Shown here piece by piece: positions 9,044 through 20,198 of a stretch of 64,000 bases of DNA. Made by a program: the position numbers and the translations under genes. The notes under the pieces are model-generated. The model did not search any database, had not been told where the DNA came from, and saw nothing but the letters and a program-made list of their open reading frames with translations. This DNA comes from Nocardioides glacieisoli. Lineage in GTDB: Bacteria; Actinomycetota; Actinomycetes; Propionibacteriales; Nocardioidaceae. Location of the stretch: assembly GCF_004137245.1 (NCBI RefSeq), contig NZ_SDWS01000005.1:62001-126000 (forward strand), given 5' to 3'. Position 1 is the first letter of the stretch. Each line of letters opens with the position of its first letter.

Positions 9044-9642
9044 AGGACGACCCAGTGACCAGCGACCAGACCGAGAAGATCAGGTTCGAGGAGGCCATCG
9101 CTGACTCGGTGACGAGCTTCCTGCTCGCGCTGCGCGAGATCGCCCGCGAGGGCAACGGCTCGCAGGCCATCTCGCTGCTGCTGCTCGAGATCAGCCAGGT
9201 GCTGCTCGCCGGCGCGCGACTCGGGGCCCAGACCGACTTCACGCCCCGCGAGGAGTTCCAGCCCGACGTCGGCCCCGAGGCCGACATCGACGAGCTGCGG
9301 CTGCGGCTGGCCGAGATGCTCGAGGGCGTCGACGCGTACACGTTCGTCTTCGACCCCTACGTCCCCGAGGTCGTCCAGAGCCGGCTCTCCGACGACCTCG
9401 CCTCGATCGCCATCGACCTGGAGAACGGCCTGCGCCACTTCCGGGCCGGCAACGTCGACGAGGCGCTGTGGTGGTGGCAGTTCTCCTACGTCAACAACTG
9501 GGGCAACCTCGCGGGGGCGGCGCTCAACGCGCTGATCACCGTCGTCGCGCACGACCGCTTCGACACCGACTTCGACGCCGACGCCGAGCAGGTCGAGGTC
9601 GCCGATGAGATGCTGGGGAGCGCGCCCACCGCGCAGCCGTAG
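9040..9642 (+). CDS. DUF5063 domain-containing protein
   Basis: A protein of 200 aa, largely alpha-helical and acidic, without signal peptide or membrane helix. It contains the tryptophan-rich segment [14 protein letters not shown] (about residues 147-160) typical of the DUF5063 proteins encoded next to recR in Nocardioides-type actinobacteria. The function is unknown. ATGA coupling to recR suggests co-translation with a recombination gene. Confidence 0.75.
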   Translation: MKDDPVTSDQTEKIRFEEAIADSVTSFLLALREIAREGNGSQAISLLLLEISQVLLAGARLGAQTDFTPREEFQPDVGPEADIDELRLRLAEMLEGVDAYTFVFDPYVPEVVQSRLSDDLASIAIDLENGLRHFRAGNVDEALWWWQFSYVNNWGNLAGAALNALITVVAHDRFDTDFDADAEQVEVADEMLGSAPTAQP

Positions 9643-9712
9643 AATTGTCTCGGTCCGCCGCCGACGTCGCCGGTGGGCCGTCGTTGCCACCAACCTTTCC
9701 GAGGGACTGATC

Positions 9713-12050
<2,338 letters not shown>

Positions 12051-12059
12051 GCGTGCTGC

Positions 12060-12093
12060 TTCAGTGATCCCCGGCTGACCGGGGATCACTGAA
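12060..12093. terminator. Bidirectional terminator hairpin between asd and the convergent gene
   Basis: A perfect 15-bp inverted repeat (12060-12074 with 12079-12093) and 4-nt loop lie 10 bases after the asd stop. Confidence 0.8.
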
Positions 12094-12125
12094 CATGTCG
12101 GCCCGTGCACGGCCTGACATGTTCA
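12090..12125. terminator. Second hairpin of the asd 3' region
   Basis: Arms 12090-12099 and 12116-12125 pair perfectly (TGAACATGTC type), extended by GGCC/GGCC with one bulged T. The hairpin shares four bases with the preceding one, so the two structures are partly mutually exclusive. A weaker third stem (12130-12134 with 12145-12149) overlaps the stop codon of the minus-strand gene. Confidence 0.55.
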
Positions 12126-12147
12126 GCGAGAGCCTGACAAGTCGGGC

Positions 12148-12957
12148 TCAGCGGACGTCGCGGGGCTCCGCGGTCTCCTGGGGTGCCTCGTCGCCCACGA
12201 CTGCGTGGGTGACCCACCACGACACGCAGTAGCCGATGACGGCCGTGACAGGTACGGCGATGACGGCCCAGGGCTCGTCCAGCGAGCCGAGCAGGAAGAC
12301 CATCACCAGCACCGCCATGATCCCGACCGCCAGGAGGCTGGTGGAGCCGTAGTCCGGCTCACCGAAGATGTCGAGCAGCCACGCCCCGGCCACCGCCAGG
12401 AGCGCGAGCACGACGAGGAGGATCACGAAGCCGGGTCCGCCGCCGCACGACGACGTACCGCGGACCGCTTCGCAGGCGCTGGTGGCGAGCCAGGAGAAGA
12501 GCACCGCGAGGACGCCGACGGCGACGCCTGTCGCAGCTGCTGCGGCCAGGCCGGAGAGCGGGAGCTCGCGGCGCTCGCGGGCCGGCTCGTCCTCGGGCTC
12601 CGGCGGGCTCGGCTCGGCGGCCTCGTGGACCACCGGCACGACCGCTGTCGGGGCGTCGTACGCCGCCGGCTCGGGCTCCGGCTCGGGCGCGGGGACGGTC
12701 TCAGGCTCAGGGACGGGTGCCGGGACTGGCTCGGCCGCGGGGACGGGCTCAGGCTCAGGGACGGGTGCCGACTCGGACTTGGCCACCGGTTCGGGCTCCG
12801 GCTCTGGTTCCGGCTCCGGGATGGGAGCCGGTTCGGGCTCCGGCTGAGGCTCGGGGGCGACGTCCTCGGGCGGCGCCTCCTTCTTCTTCCGCCGGAGCGA
12901 GAAGGAGGGCATCTCCAGCGAAGGGCTGTCGTCGTCGGGCTTGCCCGTGTCTGCCAT
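12148..12957 (-). CDS. Hypothetical protein: Pro/Glu-rich N-terminus plus C-terminal membrane domain
   Basis: A protein of 269 aa not recognised as a known family. Residues 1-30 are charged with an RRKKK cluster. About 35-125 is low-complexity, made of repeated PEPEPEP/PVPEPE units with alternating Pro and acidic residues, expected to be extended and disordered. About 133-255 has four hydrophobic helices with a Cys pair in a loop ([15 protein letters not shown]). The long Pro-Glu segment could span the cell wall or act as a cytoplasmic tether. It is transcribed convergently with asd. Confidence 0.6.
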   Translation of the reverse strand: MADTGKPDDDSPSLEMPSFSLRRKKKEAPPEDVAPEPQPEPEPAPIPEPEPEPEPEPVAKSESAPVPEPEPVPAAEPVPAPVPEPETVPAPEPEPEPAAYDAPTAVVPVVHEAAEPSPPEPEDEPARERRELPLSGLAAAAATGVAVGVLAVLFSWLATSACEAVRGTSSCGGGPGFVILLVVLALLAVAGAWLLDIFGEPDYGSTSLLAVGIMAVLVMVFLLGSLDEPWAVIAVPVTAVIGYCVSWWVTHAVVGDEAPQETAEPRDVR

Positions 12958-12990
12958 GGGGGCAGTGTGCCAAACAGCGCGGTCGCGCTC

Positions 12991-13752
12991 CTAGGACCCG
13001 GCCATCCAGACGAGGACGTCCTGGATCTGGGCGTCCCAGAGTCCCCACTCGTGAACGCCGGGGCGGAAGTCGGTCGTCACGTCGAGCCCACGGGCGCGCG
13101 CCTCGGCGACGAACCGCTCGTTGGGCGGCATCAGCCGGTCCTCCTCGGTGCCACAGCCGACGTACAGCCGGGGGGCCGTGGCCGGGTCCACCGCGGCGAG
13201 CAGCCCGAACAGGTCGTCCCCGGGGCCGAACTCGCCGCCGAAGACCCGTTCCACGATCTCGGCGCGTTCGAGCCGCTCCCCGATCTGACGGATGTCGGCC
13301 ACACCGGACAGGGACGCCGCGCCTGCGTAGCGATCGGGGTGGGTGACCGCGTGCTTGAGCGCGCCGTAGCCACCCATCGACAACCCGGCGACAAACGTGT
13401 CTGCGGGGTCGTGGGAGACGCGGAGGAAACGTCGTACGACCTGCGGCAGCTCGTCGGAGACGTAGTCCCAGTAGGCGTGCCCGTGCACCTCGTTGGCGTA
13501 GAAGGACCGGTCGACGGCGGGCATCACGACGGCGAAGCCGAGCGCCGTGGCGTACCTCTCGATCGAGGTGTAGCGCAGCCAGGCGGTGTGGTCGTCGGAG
13601 AGGCCGTGGAGCAGGTAGAGCACGCGCGGCGGGTCCTGGTGGACCGTCCCGCTCACGCCGATCTGCTCGAGGGTGGGCTGGGGCAGGACGACGGTCATCG
13701 AGGTCCCGCGCTCGAGGGCGTCGGAGAAGAAGTCGCACGTCAGCAGGGCCAT
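12991..13752 (-). CDS. Esterase family protein (alpha/beta hydrolase, EstD/antigen-85-like fold)
   Basis: A protein of 253 aa. The start ATG at 13752 is preferred; longer in-frame starts would run through the tRNA-Pro gene. Nucleophile Ser125 lies in GLSMGGYGA and a late His in PGVHEWGLWDAQI. The YLLHGLSDDHTAWLR segment supplies the oxyanion region, as in the putative-esterase (PF00756) family that includes S-formylglutathione hydrolase and mycolyltransferases. No signal peptide is visible, so a cytoplasmic acyl-ester hydrolase is likely. The substrate cannot be told. Confidence 0.82.
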   Translation of the reverse strand: MALLTCDFFSDALERGTSMTVVLPQPTLEQIGVSGTVHQDPPRVLYLLHGLSDDHTAWLRYTSIERYATALGFAVVMPAVDRSFYANEVHGHAYWDYVSDELPQVVRRFLRVSHDPADTFVAGLSMGGYGALKHAVTHPDRYAGAASLSGVADIRQIGERLERAEIVERVFGGEFGPGDDLFGLLAAVDPATAPRLYVGCGTEEDRLMPPNERFVAEARARGLDVTTDFRPGVHEWGLWDAQIQDVLVWMAGS

Positions 13753-13782
13753 CGCACCACTGTAGGGAGGCCGAAATGACGA

Positions 13783-13809
13783 ACGGACCCACGTCTCACG
13801 TGGGTCCGT
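13783..13809 (-). terminator. Terminator downstream of tRNA-Pro
   Basis: A perfect 12-bp stem (13783-13794 with 13798-13809) and 3-nt loop start 7 bases past the tRNA 3' end on the minus strand, followed by a short T-rich stretch. It separates the tRNA from the esterase gene. Confidence 0.8.
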
Positions 13810-13816
13810 CCCGATG

Positions 13817-13890
13817 TCGGGGTGACAGGATTTGAACCTGCGGCCTCGTCGTCCCGAACGACGCGCGCTACCAAGCTGCGCCACACCCCG
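13817..13890 (-). tRNA. tRNA-Pro (anticodon CGG)
   Basis: A complete cloverleaf on the minus strand: acceptor CGGGGTG/CACCCCG, D-arm with GCGCAGCTTGGTAGCGC, anticodon stem CGTCG/CGACG around loop TTCGGGA (anticodon CGG), and T-arm with GTTCAAATC. CCA is not encoded and the discriminator is A, as expected for proline. Confidence 0.95.
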
Positions 13891-14029
13891 CTGCCCGTCC
13901 GAGACTCCGGCTGGGCAACGCGGGCAACCATACCCGCTCGGTCAGGGCCGCCCGAAATCGCCCCGCGCGCGGTGGACCTGGAGGGCGAGTCGGACACGTG
14001 GTGGCCTGTGCAACCCCCTCCAGGTGTCA

Positions 14030-14053
14030 GACTCCCCGCACGTGCGGGGAGTC
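14030..14053 (-). terminator. Perfect 24-bp palindrome at the end of the DHFR-like gene
   Basis: The palindrome (12-bp arms, no spacer) covers the last two bases of the TGA stop codon on the minus strand. A looser inverted pair (13986-14000 with 14021-14035) overlaps it. A terminator is the simplest reading. The otherwise non-coding 13891-14029 stretch shows nothing else. Confidence 0.55.
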
Positions 14054-14684
14054 ATGCAGAGGGCGACCGCCGGGTCAGGGACAGGTGGGTGACCCCGCTC
14101 GGGGACGTGACGGCCTCGATGTGGAAGGTGTCCTCCAGGGCCTCGAGACCCTGCCAGAGCGACGTGCCGCGACCGAGGACGATGGGTACGACGGCGAGGT
14201 GCAGGTGGTCGACGAGGTCGGCGGCGACGTACGCGTTCACCGTGCTCGCGCCGCCCCCGATGCGGACGTCGAGGTCGCCGGCGGCCTCCTTCGCGACCAC
14301 GAGCGCGTCGGTGGGTGAGGCGTCGAGGAAGTGGAAGGTCGTTCCGCCCTCCATCTCCATCGCTGCCCGGGGCCGGTGCGTGAGGACGTAGGTCGGGGTG
14401 TGGAAGGGCGGGTCCTCGCCCCACCAGCCGCGCCAGTCGGGGTCGTCCTGCCAGCCGGGCGGGCCGAACTTGTTCGCGCCCATGATCTCGGCGCCGAACC
14501 CGACGTCGTACTGCCTGCCGAAGAGGGCGTCGAGACCGTTGGGTGCACCGGGCTGCCACGTCGCGAAGCGCCACTCGTGGAGCTTCATGCCGGCGTGCCC
14601 GAACGGCGCCTCGAGCGACTGCGGCTCGCCGGCGCCGTAGCCGTCGAGGGAGATGGCGAAGTTGGTGACGCGGACGAGCGACAT
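14052..14684 (-). CDS. Dihydrofolate reductase family protein (RibD C-terminal-like)
   Basis: A protein of 210 aa with the DHFR/RibD-C fold: N-terminal FAISLDGYGAG, a VRIGGGASTVNAYV loop that resembles the NADPH-binding GGxxxV segment, and a LAVVPIVLGRGTSLW strand-loop near the C-terminus. It is likely an NADPH-dependent reductase of unknown substrate; it is not the essential folate enzyme FolA, which is shorter and has other motifs. It overlaps the upstream metallophosphoesterase stop by one base. Confidence 0.8.
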   Translation of the reverse strand: MSLVRVTNFAISLDGYGAGEPQSLEAPFGHAGMKLHEWRFATWQPGAPNGLDALFGRQYDVGFGAEIMGANKFGPPGWQDDPDWRGWWGEDPPFHTPTYVLTHRPRAAMEMEGGTTFHFLDASPTDALVVAKEAAGDLDVRIGGGASTVNAYVAADLVDHLHLAVVPIVLGRGTSLWQGLEALEDTFHIEAVTSPSGVTHLSLTRRSPSA

Positions 14685-15628
14685 CAGGCCTCCTGGGCGG
14701 GTGCAGTGGCGCCGGGGACGAACGTCATCAGGGTCGCCTCGGGACGGCAGGCGACCCGGATCCGGACGTAGGGGTTGGTGCCGAGCCCGGCGGACACGTG
14801 CAGCCAGGCCGAACCCGTGTCGCCGGGCTCCGAGTCAGCGGGGTGGCGGTGCAGGCCGCGGGCACGAGCGGGCTCGATGTCGCAGTTCGTCGTCAGGGCG
14901 CGACCGCCCGGCAGGCACACCTGGCCGCCGTGGGTGTGCCCGGCGATCACCGCGTCGTAGCCGTCGCTCGCGAACTGGTCGAGCACCCGGAGGTACGGCG
15001 CATGCGTGACGGCGAGCCGGATGTCGGTCGCCGGGTCGGCGCGGCCGGCGACGCGCGCCAGGTCGTCGTACTGCAGGTGCGGGTCGTCGACACCGGCGAA
15101 GGCGATGGACGTGCCGCCCACGTCGAGCCGCCCGAAGCCGTTGGTGAGGTCGAGCCAGCCGGCCTGGTTGAAACGGTCCTTGAGGTCGGGCCACGGCAGC
15201 TGGCGGCCCGACGTGTGGCGTGCGCCGGTGTCGGGGAGCAGGTAAAGGAAGGGGTTGCGCATGGTCGGCACCCAGTAGTCGTTGGAGCCGAGGACGTAGA
15301 CGCCGGGGACGTCGAGCAGGCCTCCCAGTGCGTCGGTGACCACGGGCACGGAGCGCGCGTGCGCGAGGTTGTCACCTGTGTTGACGACGAGGTCGGGCTC
15401 GAGCTCGGCCAGCCCGCGCAACCACTCCTGCTTGGCCCGCTGGTCCGGCGCCATGTGGATGTCGCTGAGGTGGAGCACCTTCAGCGGCGCGTGACCCGCG
15501 GGCAGCAGCGGCACCGTCACCCGGCGCAGGGTGTACTGCCGTGCCTCCCAGGCGCCGTACGTCGTCAGCCCCGCCCCGGCCAGCGCGCCGATGGTCAGCG
15601 TGCGCCGCACAAAGGGGAGGAAGGACAT
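14684..15628 (-). CDS. Membrane-anchored metallophosphoesterase
   Basis: A protein of 314 aa. An N-terminal hydrophobic anchor (residues 8-30) precedes a calcineurin-like phosphoesterase domain. Metal-binding motifs are in order: LSDIH, NTGDN, LGSNDYW (family GN-H/D), THAPY and GHTHGGQ. The ATG at 15628 (MSFLPF) is preferred to an in-frame TTG 18 bases upstream. The corresponding mycobacterial gene also lies next to ponA2, which hints at a cell-envelope role, but the substrate is unknown. Confidence 0.85.
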   Translation of the reverse strand: MSFLPFVRRTLTIGALAGAGLTTYGAWEARQYTLRRVTVPLLPAGHAPLKVLHLSDIHMAPDQRAKQEWLRGLAELEPDLVVNTGDNLAHARSVPVVTDALGGLLDVPGVYVLGSNDYWVPTMRNPFLYLLPDTGARHTSGRQLPWPDLKDRFNQAGWLDLTNGFGRLDVGGTSIAFAGVDDPHLQYDDLARVAGRADPATDIRLAVTHAPYLRVLDQFASDGYDAVIAGHTHGGQVCLPGGRALTTNCDIEPARARGLHRHPADSEPGDTGSAWLHVSAGLGTNPYVRIRVACRPEATLMTFVPGATAPAQEA

Positions 15629-15654
15629 TCGGACAGGCTGCCACAATGGGCCGC

Positions 15655-16113
15655 ATGAGTGCTCTCAAGGACCGTCTCCGCGCCGACCTCATCACCGCCA
15701 TCAAGGCGCGTGACGAGGTGCGCTCCTCGACCCTGCGGATGGTGCTGACCTCCATCACCAACGCGGAGGTCGCCGGCAAGGAGGCCCGCGAGCTGACCGA
15801 CGACGACATCCTCGGCGTGCTGTCGAGCGAGGCCAAGAGGCGCCGCGAGGCGGCCACCGCCTTCGCCGACGGAGGTCGCGAGGAGATGGCGGCCAAGGAG
15901 GCCGCGGAGGGCGAGGTCATCGCGGAGTACCTCCCGACCCCGCTCACCGACGCCGAGGTCTCCGAGCTCGTGTCGGCCGCGATCGCGCAGACCGGCGCGG
16001 CCGAGGAGGGCATGCGTGCCATGGGCAAGGTGATGGGCGTCGTGACCCCGCAGGTGAAGGGTCGTGCCGACGGCGGCGCCGTCGCCGCGGAGGTACGCAA
16101 GCAGCTGGGCTGA
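15655..16113 (+). CDS. GatB/YqeY domain-containing protein
   Basis: A protein of 152 aa, all-helical, with the YqeY signature LRMVLTSITNAEV and a C-terminal GKVMGVVTPQVKGRADG loop shared with the GatB tail domain that touches tRNA. It may assist tRNA-dependent amidation or bind tRNA, but its role is unproven. It starts 26 bases from, and divergent to, the metallophosphoesterase. Confidence 0.9.
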   Translation: MSALKDRLRADLITAIKARDEVRSSTLRMVLTSITNAEVAGKEARELTDDDILGVLSSEAKRRREAATAFADGGREEMAAKEAAEGEVIAEYLPTPLTDAEVSELVSAAIAQTGAAEEGMRAMGKVMGVVTPQVKGRADGGAVAAEVRKQLG

Positions 16114-16169
16114 CAGCGCGAGGAAGCGCCCGGTCAGCGTGCTGCAGCGCGAGGAAGCGCCCGGTCAGC
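16114..16169. repeat. 25-nt direct repeat between yqeY and the PBP gene
   Basis: Two identical 25-nt copies (16114-16138 and 16145-16169), period 31, fill the gap between two convergent genes. The first copy begins right after the yqeY stop; the second contains the PBP stop codon. Each contains GCGC...GCGC half-palindromes. Confidence 0.8.
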
Positions 16170-18576
16170 CGTTGCCGCGGCCGCCGCCGTTGCCGCGACC
16201 CCCGCCGTTGCCGTTGCCATTGTTGCCGCCGCCACCGCCGCCGCCACCGCCGCCGCCACCGCCGCCGGTGGACGGGGGCGGCGGGACGTAGCCGGTCGAG
16301 GAGTAGAGCGTGACCGTGTCGCCGCTGCTCAACGACGTGCCCGCGGCGGGTGACGTGCTGGCGACGAGGCCCTCGCCGACCTCGGAGTTGACCTGGCCGC
16401 CGTCGGCGACGGTGAACCCGGCGCCCTCGAGGGCGGCCGTCGCGGCCTCGACCGACTGTCCGGTCACGTCGGGCACGCTCGACAGCACACCGGCGATCTC
16501 GTCGCCGGCAGGCGCTTGGAAGTCCTCGTAGGGGAGCTTGGCCGAGATGGCCGCCATCGCGTCACCCCAGATGGGACCGGCGTAGCCCGAGCCCGACGCC
16601 TCGTAGATGATCTCCCCGCCGACGCTCTGGCCCCCGAGCGGCAGCCACTGGCCGAGCTCGTCGGCGCCCGCGATCATCGCCGCAGCCGAGATGGCCGGGG
16701 TGTAGCCGACGAACCACACCGACCGTCCGCTGGTCGTGGTGCCGGTCTTGCCGGCGGACGGCTTGTCGATCTGGAGGTTCGAGCCGAAGCCGCCCTCCAT
16801 GACGCCGCGCAGGATGTCGTTGACGGCGTCGGCCGTCGCGCCCGGCATCACCTGCTCGCACTGGGTCGAGAACTCCTTCAGGGGCTGGCCCTGCGAGTCG
16901 AGCACCCGGGTGACGGGCCGCGGGTCGCAGTGCAGCCCGCGGGCGGCGAAGGTGGCGTAGGCCTGGGCCATCTCCAGCGGGTTGGAGTCGGAGACGCCGA
17001 GGATCCACGACGGCACCTTCTGGGCCAGCGGCACCTTCACGCCCATGTCGGCGGCGAGCTGCAGCGGCTCGCACATGCCGGTCTGCGTCTCGAGCTGGGC
17101 GAAGAAGGTGTTCACGGAGTCCTGGGTGCCCGAGTAGAGGTCGTAGGTGCCCTCGCCCGTGGAGTTCTTCACGTCCCAGCCCATGCCGTCCCCGGCGTAG
17201 GGGCCGTCGCAGTTCTCGAACTCCTCGTCGTCGAGGTGCAGCTCCTGCGGCGAGTTGATGGTGGTGCTGAGCGGGATGCCCTGGTTGATGGCCGAGGCCA
17301 GGACGAAGACCTTGAAGGTCGACCCGGCCTGGAAGCCGTTGGCGGCGCCGTACTTCTTGGGGACCGTGTAGTTGAGGGCGGTCTCGCCCGCAGCCTTGTC
17401 CTGGCCCATCGGGCGCGACTGCGCCAGCGCCCGTACGTCGCCGGTGCCCGGCTCGACCATCGCCAGGCCGCCGATGGCCTGGTCGGTCTGGAAAACGTGG
17501 GCGGCGACTGACTGGTCGGCGGCCTTCTGCATGTCGAGGTCGATGGTGGTCTGGATGGAGAGGCCACCGTTCTTGAGCGTCGTACGACGCTCCTTCATGG
17601 TGTCGCCGAGCACCGGGTCCTTCAGCAGCCAGTTGACGACGTAGTCGCAGAAGAACGGAGCCGCCGACTGCTGGCAGCCGTTGGGGGAGTCCTGGATCTT
17701 CAGCGTCTCCTCGATCGGCGTGTTCTTGAGCCGCTCGGCCTTCTTCTCGGTGAGCACGCCGAGCTGCGCGAGGCGGTCGAGGACGACGTTGCGCCGGCTC
17801 TCCGCGCGCTCGGGGTTGTCGACCGGGTCGTAGCCGACCGGGTTCTTGACCAGGCCGGCGAGCGTGGCCGACTCCAGCAGGTCGAGCCTGCTGGCGTTCT
17901 TGGAGAAGAAGTGCTTCGCAGCGGCCTGGACGCCGAAGGCACCGTCGCCGAAGTAGGCGATGTTGAGGTAACGCTCGAGGATCCAGTCCTTCGTGTGGTT
18001 CTTCTCGAAGGCGATGGCGTAGCGCAGCTCACGGATCTTGCGGGCGTAGGTCTCCTCGGTCGCCGCAGCGCGCTCCTCGTCGGTCTCCGCCTGGTAGAGC
18101 AGCGTCTGCTTCACCATCTGCTGGGTGATCGACGAACCACCCTGCACCGAGCCGCCGTTGGCCTGGTTGGTGACGAACGCGCGGAGCGTGCCCTTGAGGT
18201 CGAGCGCCCCGTGGTCGTAGAAGCGGTAGTCCTCGATCGCGACGATCGCCTTGACCATCGGCCGCGAGATCGACGTGAGCGAGACGTTGATGCGGTTCTG
18301 GTCGTAGAGCGAGGCGATGAGGTTGCCGTTGACGTCGTAGATCCGCGTCTTCTGCGACAGGTCCTTGGCCTCGAGCGACTCAGGGAGGTTGACCATGCCC
18401 TTGCTGACGTCCTTCGCGGCCACGCCGACCAGGCCCGCGAACGGGATGGCGAGGCAGGCGATCAGGACGCCCATGACCACGGCGACGGCGCCCATCACGG
18501 CGAGGTGCGAGGCGATGCGCCCCGCGTTCGGGCGCCCGTGGGGGCGCCTGGCGGGCGACGGCGTACGGGAAGACAT
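16165..18576 (-). CDS. Bifunctional penicillin-binding protein with PASTA domain (PonA2-like)
   Basis: A class A PBP of 803 aa building peptidoglycan. A membrane anchor (about 25-55) is followed by a GT51 transglycosylase (AIEDYRFYDHGAL with catalytic Glu; GGSSITQQMVKQ). The transpeptidase has SxxK (GSTFK), SVN and KTGTT motifs. One PASTA domain (about 685-750) may sense muropeptides. The tail is low-complexity: 14 Gly in a row, then Asn/Gly/Arg repeats. The start is ATG 18576; a GTG two codons earlier is possible. The neighbouring whiB4-like gene and ArsA pair match the mycobacterial ponA2 setting. Confidence 0.93.
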   Translation of the reverse strand: MSSRTPSPARRPHGRPNAGRIASHLAVMGAVAVVMGVLIACLAIPFAGLVGVAAKDVSKGMVNLPESLEAKDLSQKTRIYDVNGNLIASLYDQNRINVSLTSISRPMVKAIVAIEDYRFYDHGALDLKGTLRAFVTNQANGGSVQGGSSITQQMVKQTLLYQAETDEERAAATEETYARKIRELRYAIAFEKNHTKDWILERYLNIAYFGDGAFGVQAAAKHFFSKNASRLDLLESATLAGLVKNPVGYDPVDNPERAESRRNVVLDRLAQLGVLTEKKAERLKNTPIEETLKIQDSPNGCQQSAAPFFCDYVVNWLLKDPVLGDTMKERRTTLKNGGLSIQTTIDLDMQKAADQSVAAHVFQTDQAIGGLAMVEPGTGDVRALAQSRPMGQDKAAGETALNYTVPKKYGAANGFQAGSTFKVFVLASAINQGIPLSTTINSPQELHLDDEEFENCDGPYAGDGMGWDVKNSTGEGTYDLYSGTQDSVNTFFAQLETQTGMCEPLQLAADMGVKVPLAQKVPSWILGVSDSNPLEMAQAYATFAARGLHCDPRPVTRVLDSQGQPLKEFSTQCEQVMPGATADAVNDILRGVMEGGFGSNLQIDKPSAGKTGTTTSGRSVWFVGYTPAISAAAMIAGADELGQWLPLGGQSVGGEIIYEASGSGYAGPIWGDAMAAISAKLPYEDFQAPAGDEIAGVLSSVPDVTGQSVEAATAALEGAGFTVADGGQVNSEVGEGLVASTSPAAGTSLSSGDTVTLYSSTGYVPPPPSTGGGGGGGGGGGGGGNNGNGNGGGRGNGGGRGNG

Positions 18577-18771
18577 GGACACCAGAGTACGGGGGGAAGG
18601 CCTAGCACCCTCAATTCCACTCGCGCAGCCGAATAGTCACATCGGACTATGCGAATTGAGCCACTCGGCCCCTGTCTATACCGGGGCGCAGTCGTTTACT
18701 TTTCTATTCGAGATCGGGATGGCCGCTATGGGGGCGGCTGACCGGGCTCCAATGATTCGTGGGGATTGACT

Positions 18772-19059
18772 ATGTGGGTTGAGGACTGGGCATCGCGCGC
18801 CGCTTGCAAGGCGGACACGCCGGACGCACTCTTCGTGCGCGGCGCGGAGCAGAACAAGGCCAAGCAGGTCTGTGCGGGTTGCCCCGTGCGGACCGAGTGC
18901 CTGGCCGAGGCACTGGACAACCAGATCGAGTGGGGTGTCTGGGGCGGCATGACCGAGCGTGAGCGCCGTGCGCTGCTCCGCCGTCGCCCCGGCTCGTCGT
19001 GGCGCTCGATCCTCGAGACCGCCCGCACCAAGGTCGAGGCCCCGGCCGTCTCCGTCTGA
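18772..19059 (+). CDS. WhiB-family iron-sulfur transcription factor (WhiB4-like)
   Basis: A protein of 95 aa. Four cysteines for a [4Fe-4S] cluster are in the WhiB pattern (AACKAD, then CAGC, then TEC), followed by the GVWGGMTERERRALLRR turn and basic tail. The LFVRGAEQNKAK segment resembles WhiB4, and the position between a ponA2-like gene and the ArsA pair supports this. Start ATG 18772 has GGGGA 6-7 bases upstream. The 195-bp divergent region to the PBP gene is relatively AT-rich and should hold both promoters. WhiB4 in mycobacteria responds to redox stress; the same role here is inferred. Confidence 0.93.
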   Translation: MWVEDWASRAACKADTPDALFVRGAEQNKAKQVCAGCPVRTECLAEALDNQIEWGVWGGMTERERRALLRRRPGSSWRSILETARTKVEAPAVSV

Positions 19060-19070
19060 CGCTCTGGTTG

Positions 19071-20198
19071 CTACGCCTGGTCCGCCAGGCGTACGCCGAT
19101 CTCGCGCAGGCCGTCGAGGTCGTGGACGTCGCTCGCCATGGCGGGCACGACCGCGGTCGGGACGTGCGGGTGCGAGGCGGCGAACCGCTCGCGCAGGTGC
19201 TGCTCGCGCTCGATGATGCGCACCCGGTCGGCGTGCAGCTGCAGCAGCCCTGCGGTCAGCGAGGACGAGTCCTGCGCGCGCAGCCGGTCGGCGGCGCTGA
19301 TCGCCTCCTCGGCGGACAGCTCCGTGCGCGCCGACGGGCTCGCCCGGTTGATCACGAGTCCGGCCAGCGGCATGTCGTCGTCGGTGAGCCGGTCCACGAA
19401 GTACGCCGCCTCGCGCAGCGCGTCGGGCTCGGGGGACGCGACCACGATGAACGCCGTCCCGTCCGCCTGCAGGAGGGCGAACGTCTTCTCCGCCCGCTGG
19501 CGGAAGCTCCCGAAGAGGGTGTCGAGGGCGGTCACGAACATCTGGACGTCGCGCAGCATCTGGCTGCCCAGGATCTTGCCGAGCGCGTTGGTCACCACCG
19601 ACAGCCCGGCCGTCATCAGCCTCGCCGGACCGCGCGCCGGCGCCACGAGCAGCCGGATCAGCCGGCCGTCGAGGAAGCTGGACAGCCGCTCGGGGGCGTC
19701 AAGGAAGTCGAGCGCCGAGCGTGACGGAGGCGTGTCCACGACGATGAGGTCGTAGGTCCCCTGCCCGAGGGCCTCGCGGTGGAGCTGGCCGAGCTTCTCC
19801 ATCGCCATGTACTCCTGGGTGCCCGCGAACGAGCTCGACAGCGCCACGTAGAACGGGTTCTCCAGGATCTGCTTCGCCTTCTCCGGGCTGGCCTGGCTCT
19901 CGACCACCTCGTCGAAGGTGCGCTTCATGTCGAGCATCATCGCGTCGAGGGCGCCGCCCCCCGAGGTCTCGATGTCGGCCACCGGCCGCGGCGTGTTGTC
20001 GAGCGCCTCGATGCCCATCGACTGGGCGAGCCGGCGGGCCGGGTCGATGGTCAGCACGACGACCTTGCGACCCCGCTCGGCCGCCCGCAGCGCGAGCGCC
20101 GCGGAGGTCGTGGTCTTGCCGACCCCGCCCGAGCCGCAGCAGACGATGATCTCCGTGCCGCGGTCGTCGAGGAGCGCGTCGATACTCAGTACTGGCAC
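19071..20198 (-). CDS. ArsA/Get3-like ATPase (Rv3680-type)
   Basis: A protein of 375 aa of the SIMIBI P-loop class. The deviant Walker A is CGSGGVGKTTTSA (about 21-33). DLIVVDTPPSRSALDFLD gives the switch I/II region. The A-loop-type ASPEPDALREA segment lies near residue 252. It lacks the arsenite-binding cysteines of true ArsA, so it is not an arsenic pump subunit. In mycobacteria the orthologous pair Rv3679/Rv3680 acts as a heterodimer. Convergent with whiB4-like, 12 bases apart. Its start region overlaps a tiny ORF (20186-20287). Confidence 0.88.
   Translation of the reverse strand: MPVLSIDALLDDRGTEIIVCCGSGGVGKTTTSAALALRAAERGRKVVVLTIDPARRLAQSMGIEALDNTPRPVADIETSGGGALDAMMLDMKRTFDEVVESQASPEKAKQILENPFYVALSSSFAGTQEYMAMEKLGQLHREALGQGTYDLIVVDTPPSRSALDFLDAPERLSSFLDGRLIRLLVAPARGPARLMTAGLSVVTNALGKILGSQMLRDVQMFVTALDTLFGSFRQRAEKTFALLQADGTAFIVVASPEPDALREAAYFVDRLTDDDMPLAGLVINRASPSARTELSAEEAISAADRLRAQDSSSLTAGLLQLHADRVRIIEREQHLRERFAASHPHVPTAVVPAMASDVHDLDGLREIGVRLADQA

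Noticed and set aside
9643..9712. Leader of lysC considered for a lysine riboswitch
   Set aside because: Only 70 bases and no lysine-aptamer landmarks were seen.
12205..13779. Long plus-strand open frame (about 524 codons) across the Pro/Glu-rich gene and the esterase
   Set aside because: It is antisense to two well-supported minus-strand genes and has the Arg/Gly/Ala-rich composition of a high-GC shadow frame.
13817..13890. tRNA-Pro as an integration (att) site for an island
   Set aside because: No integrase and no second copy of the tRNA 3' end was seen in the window.
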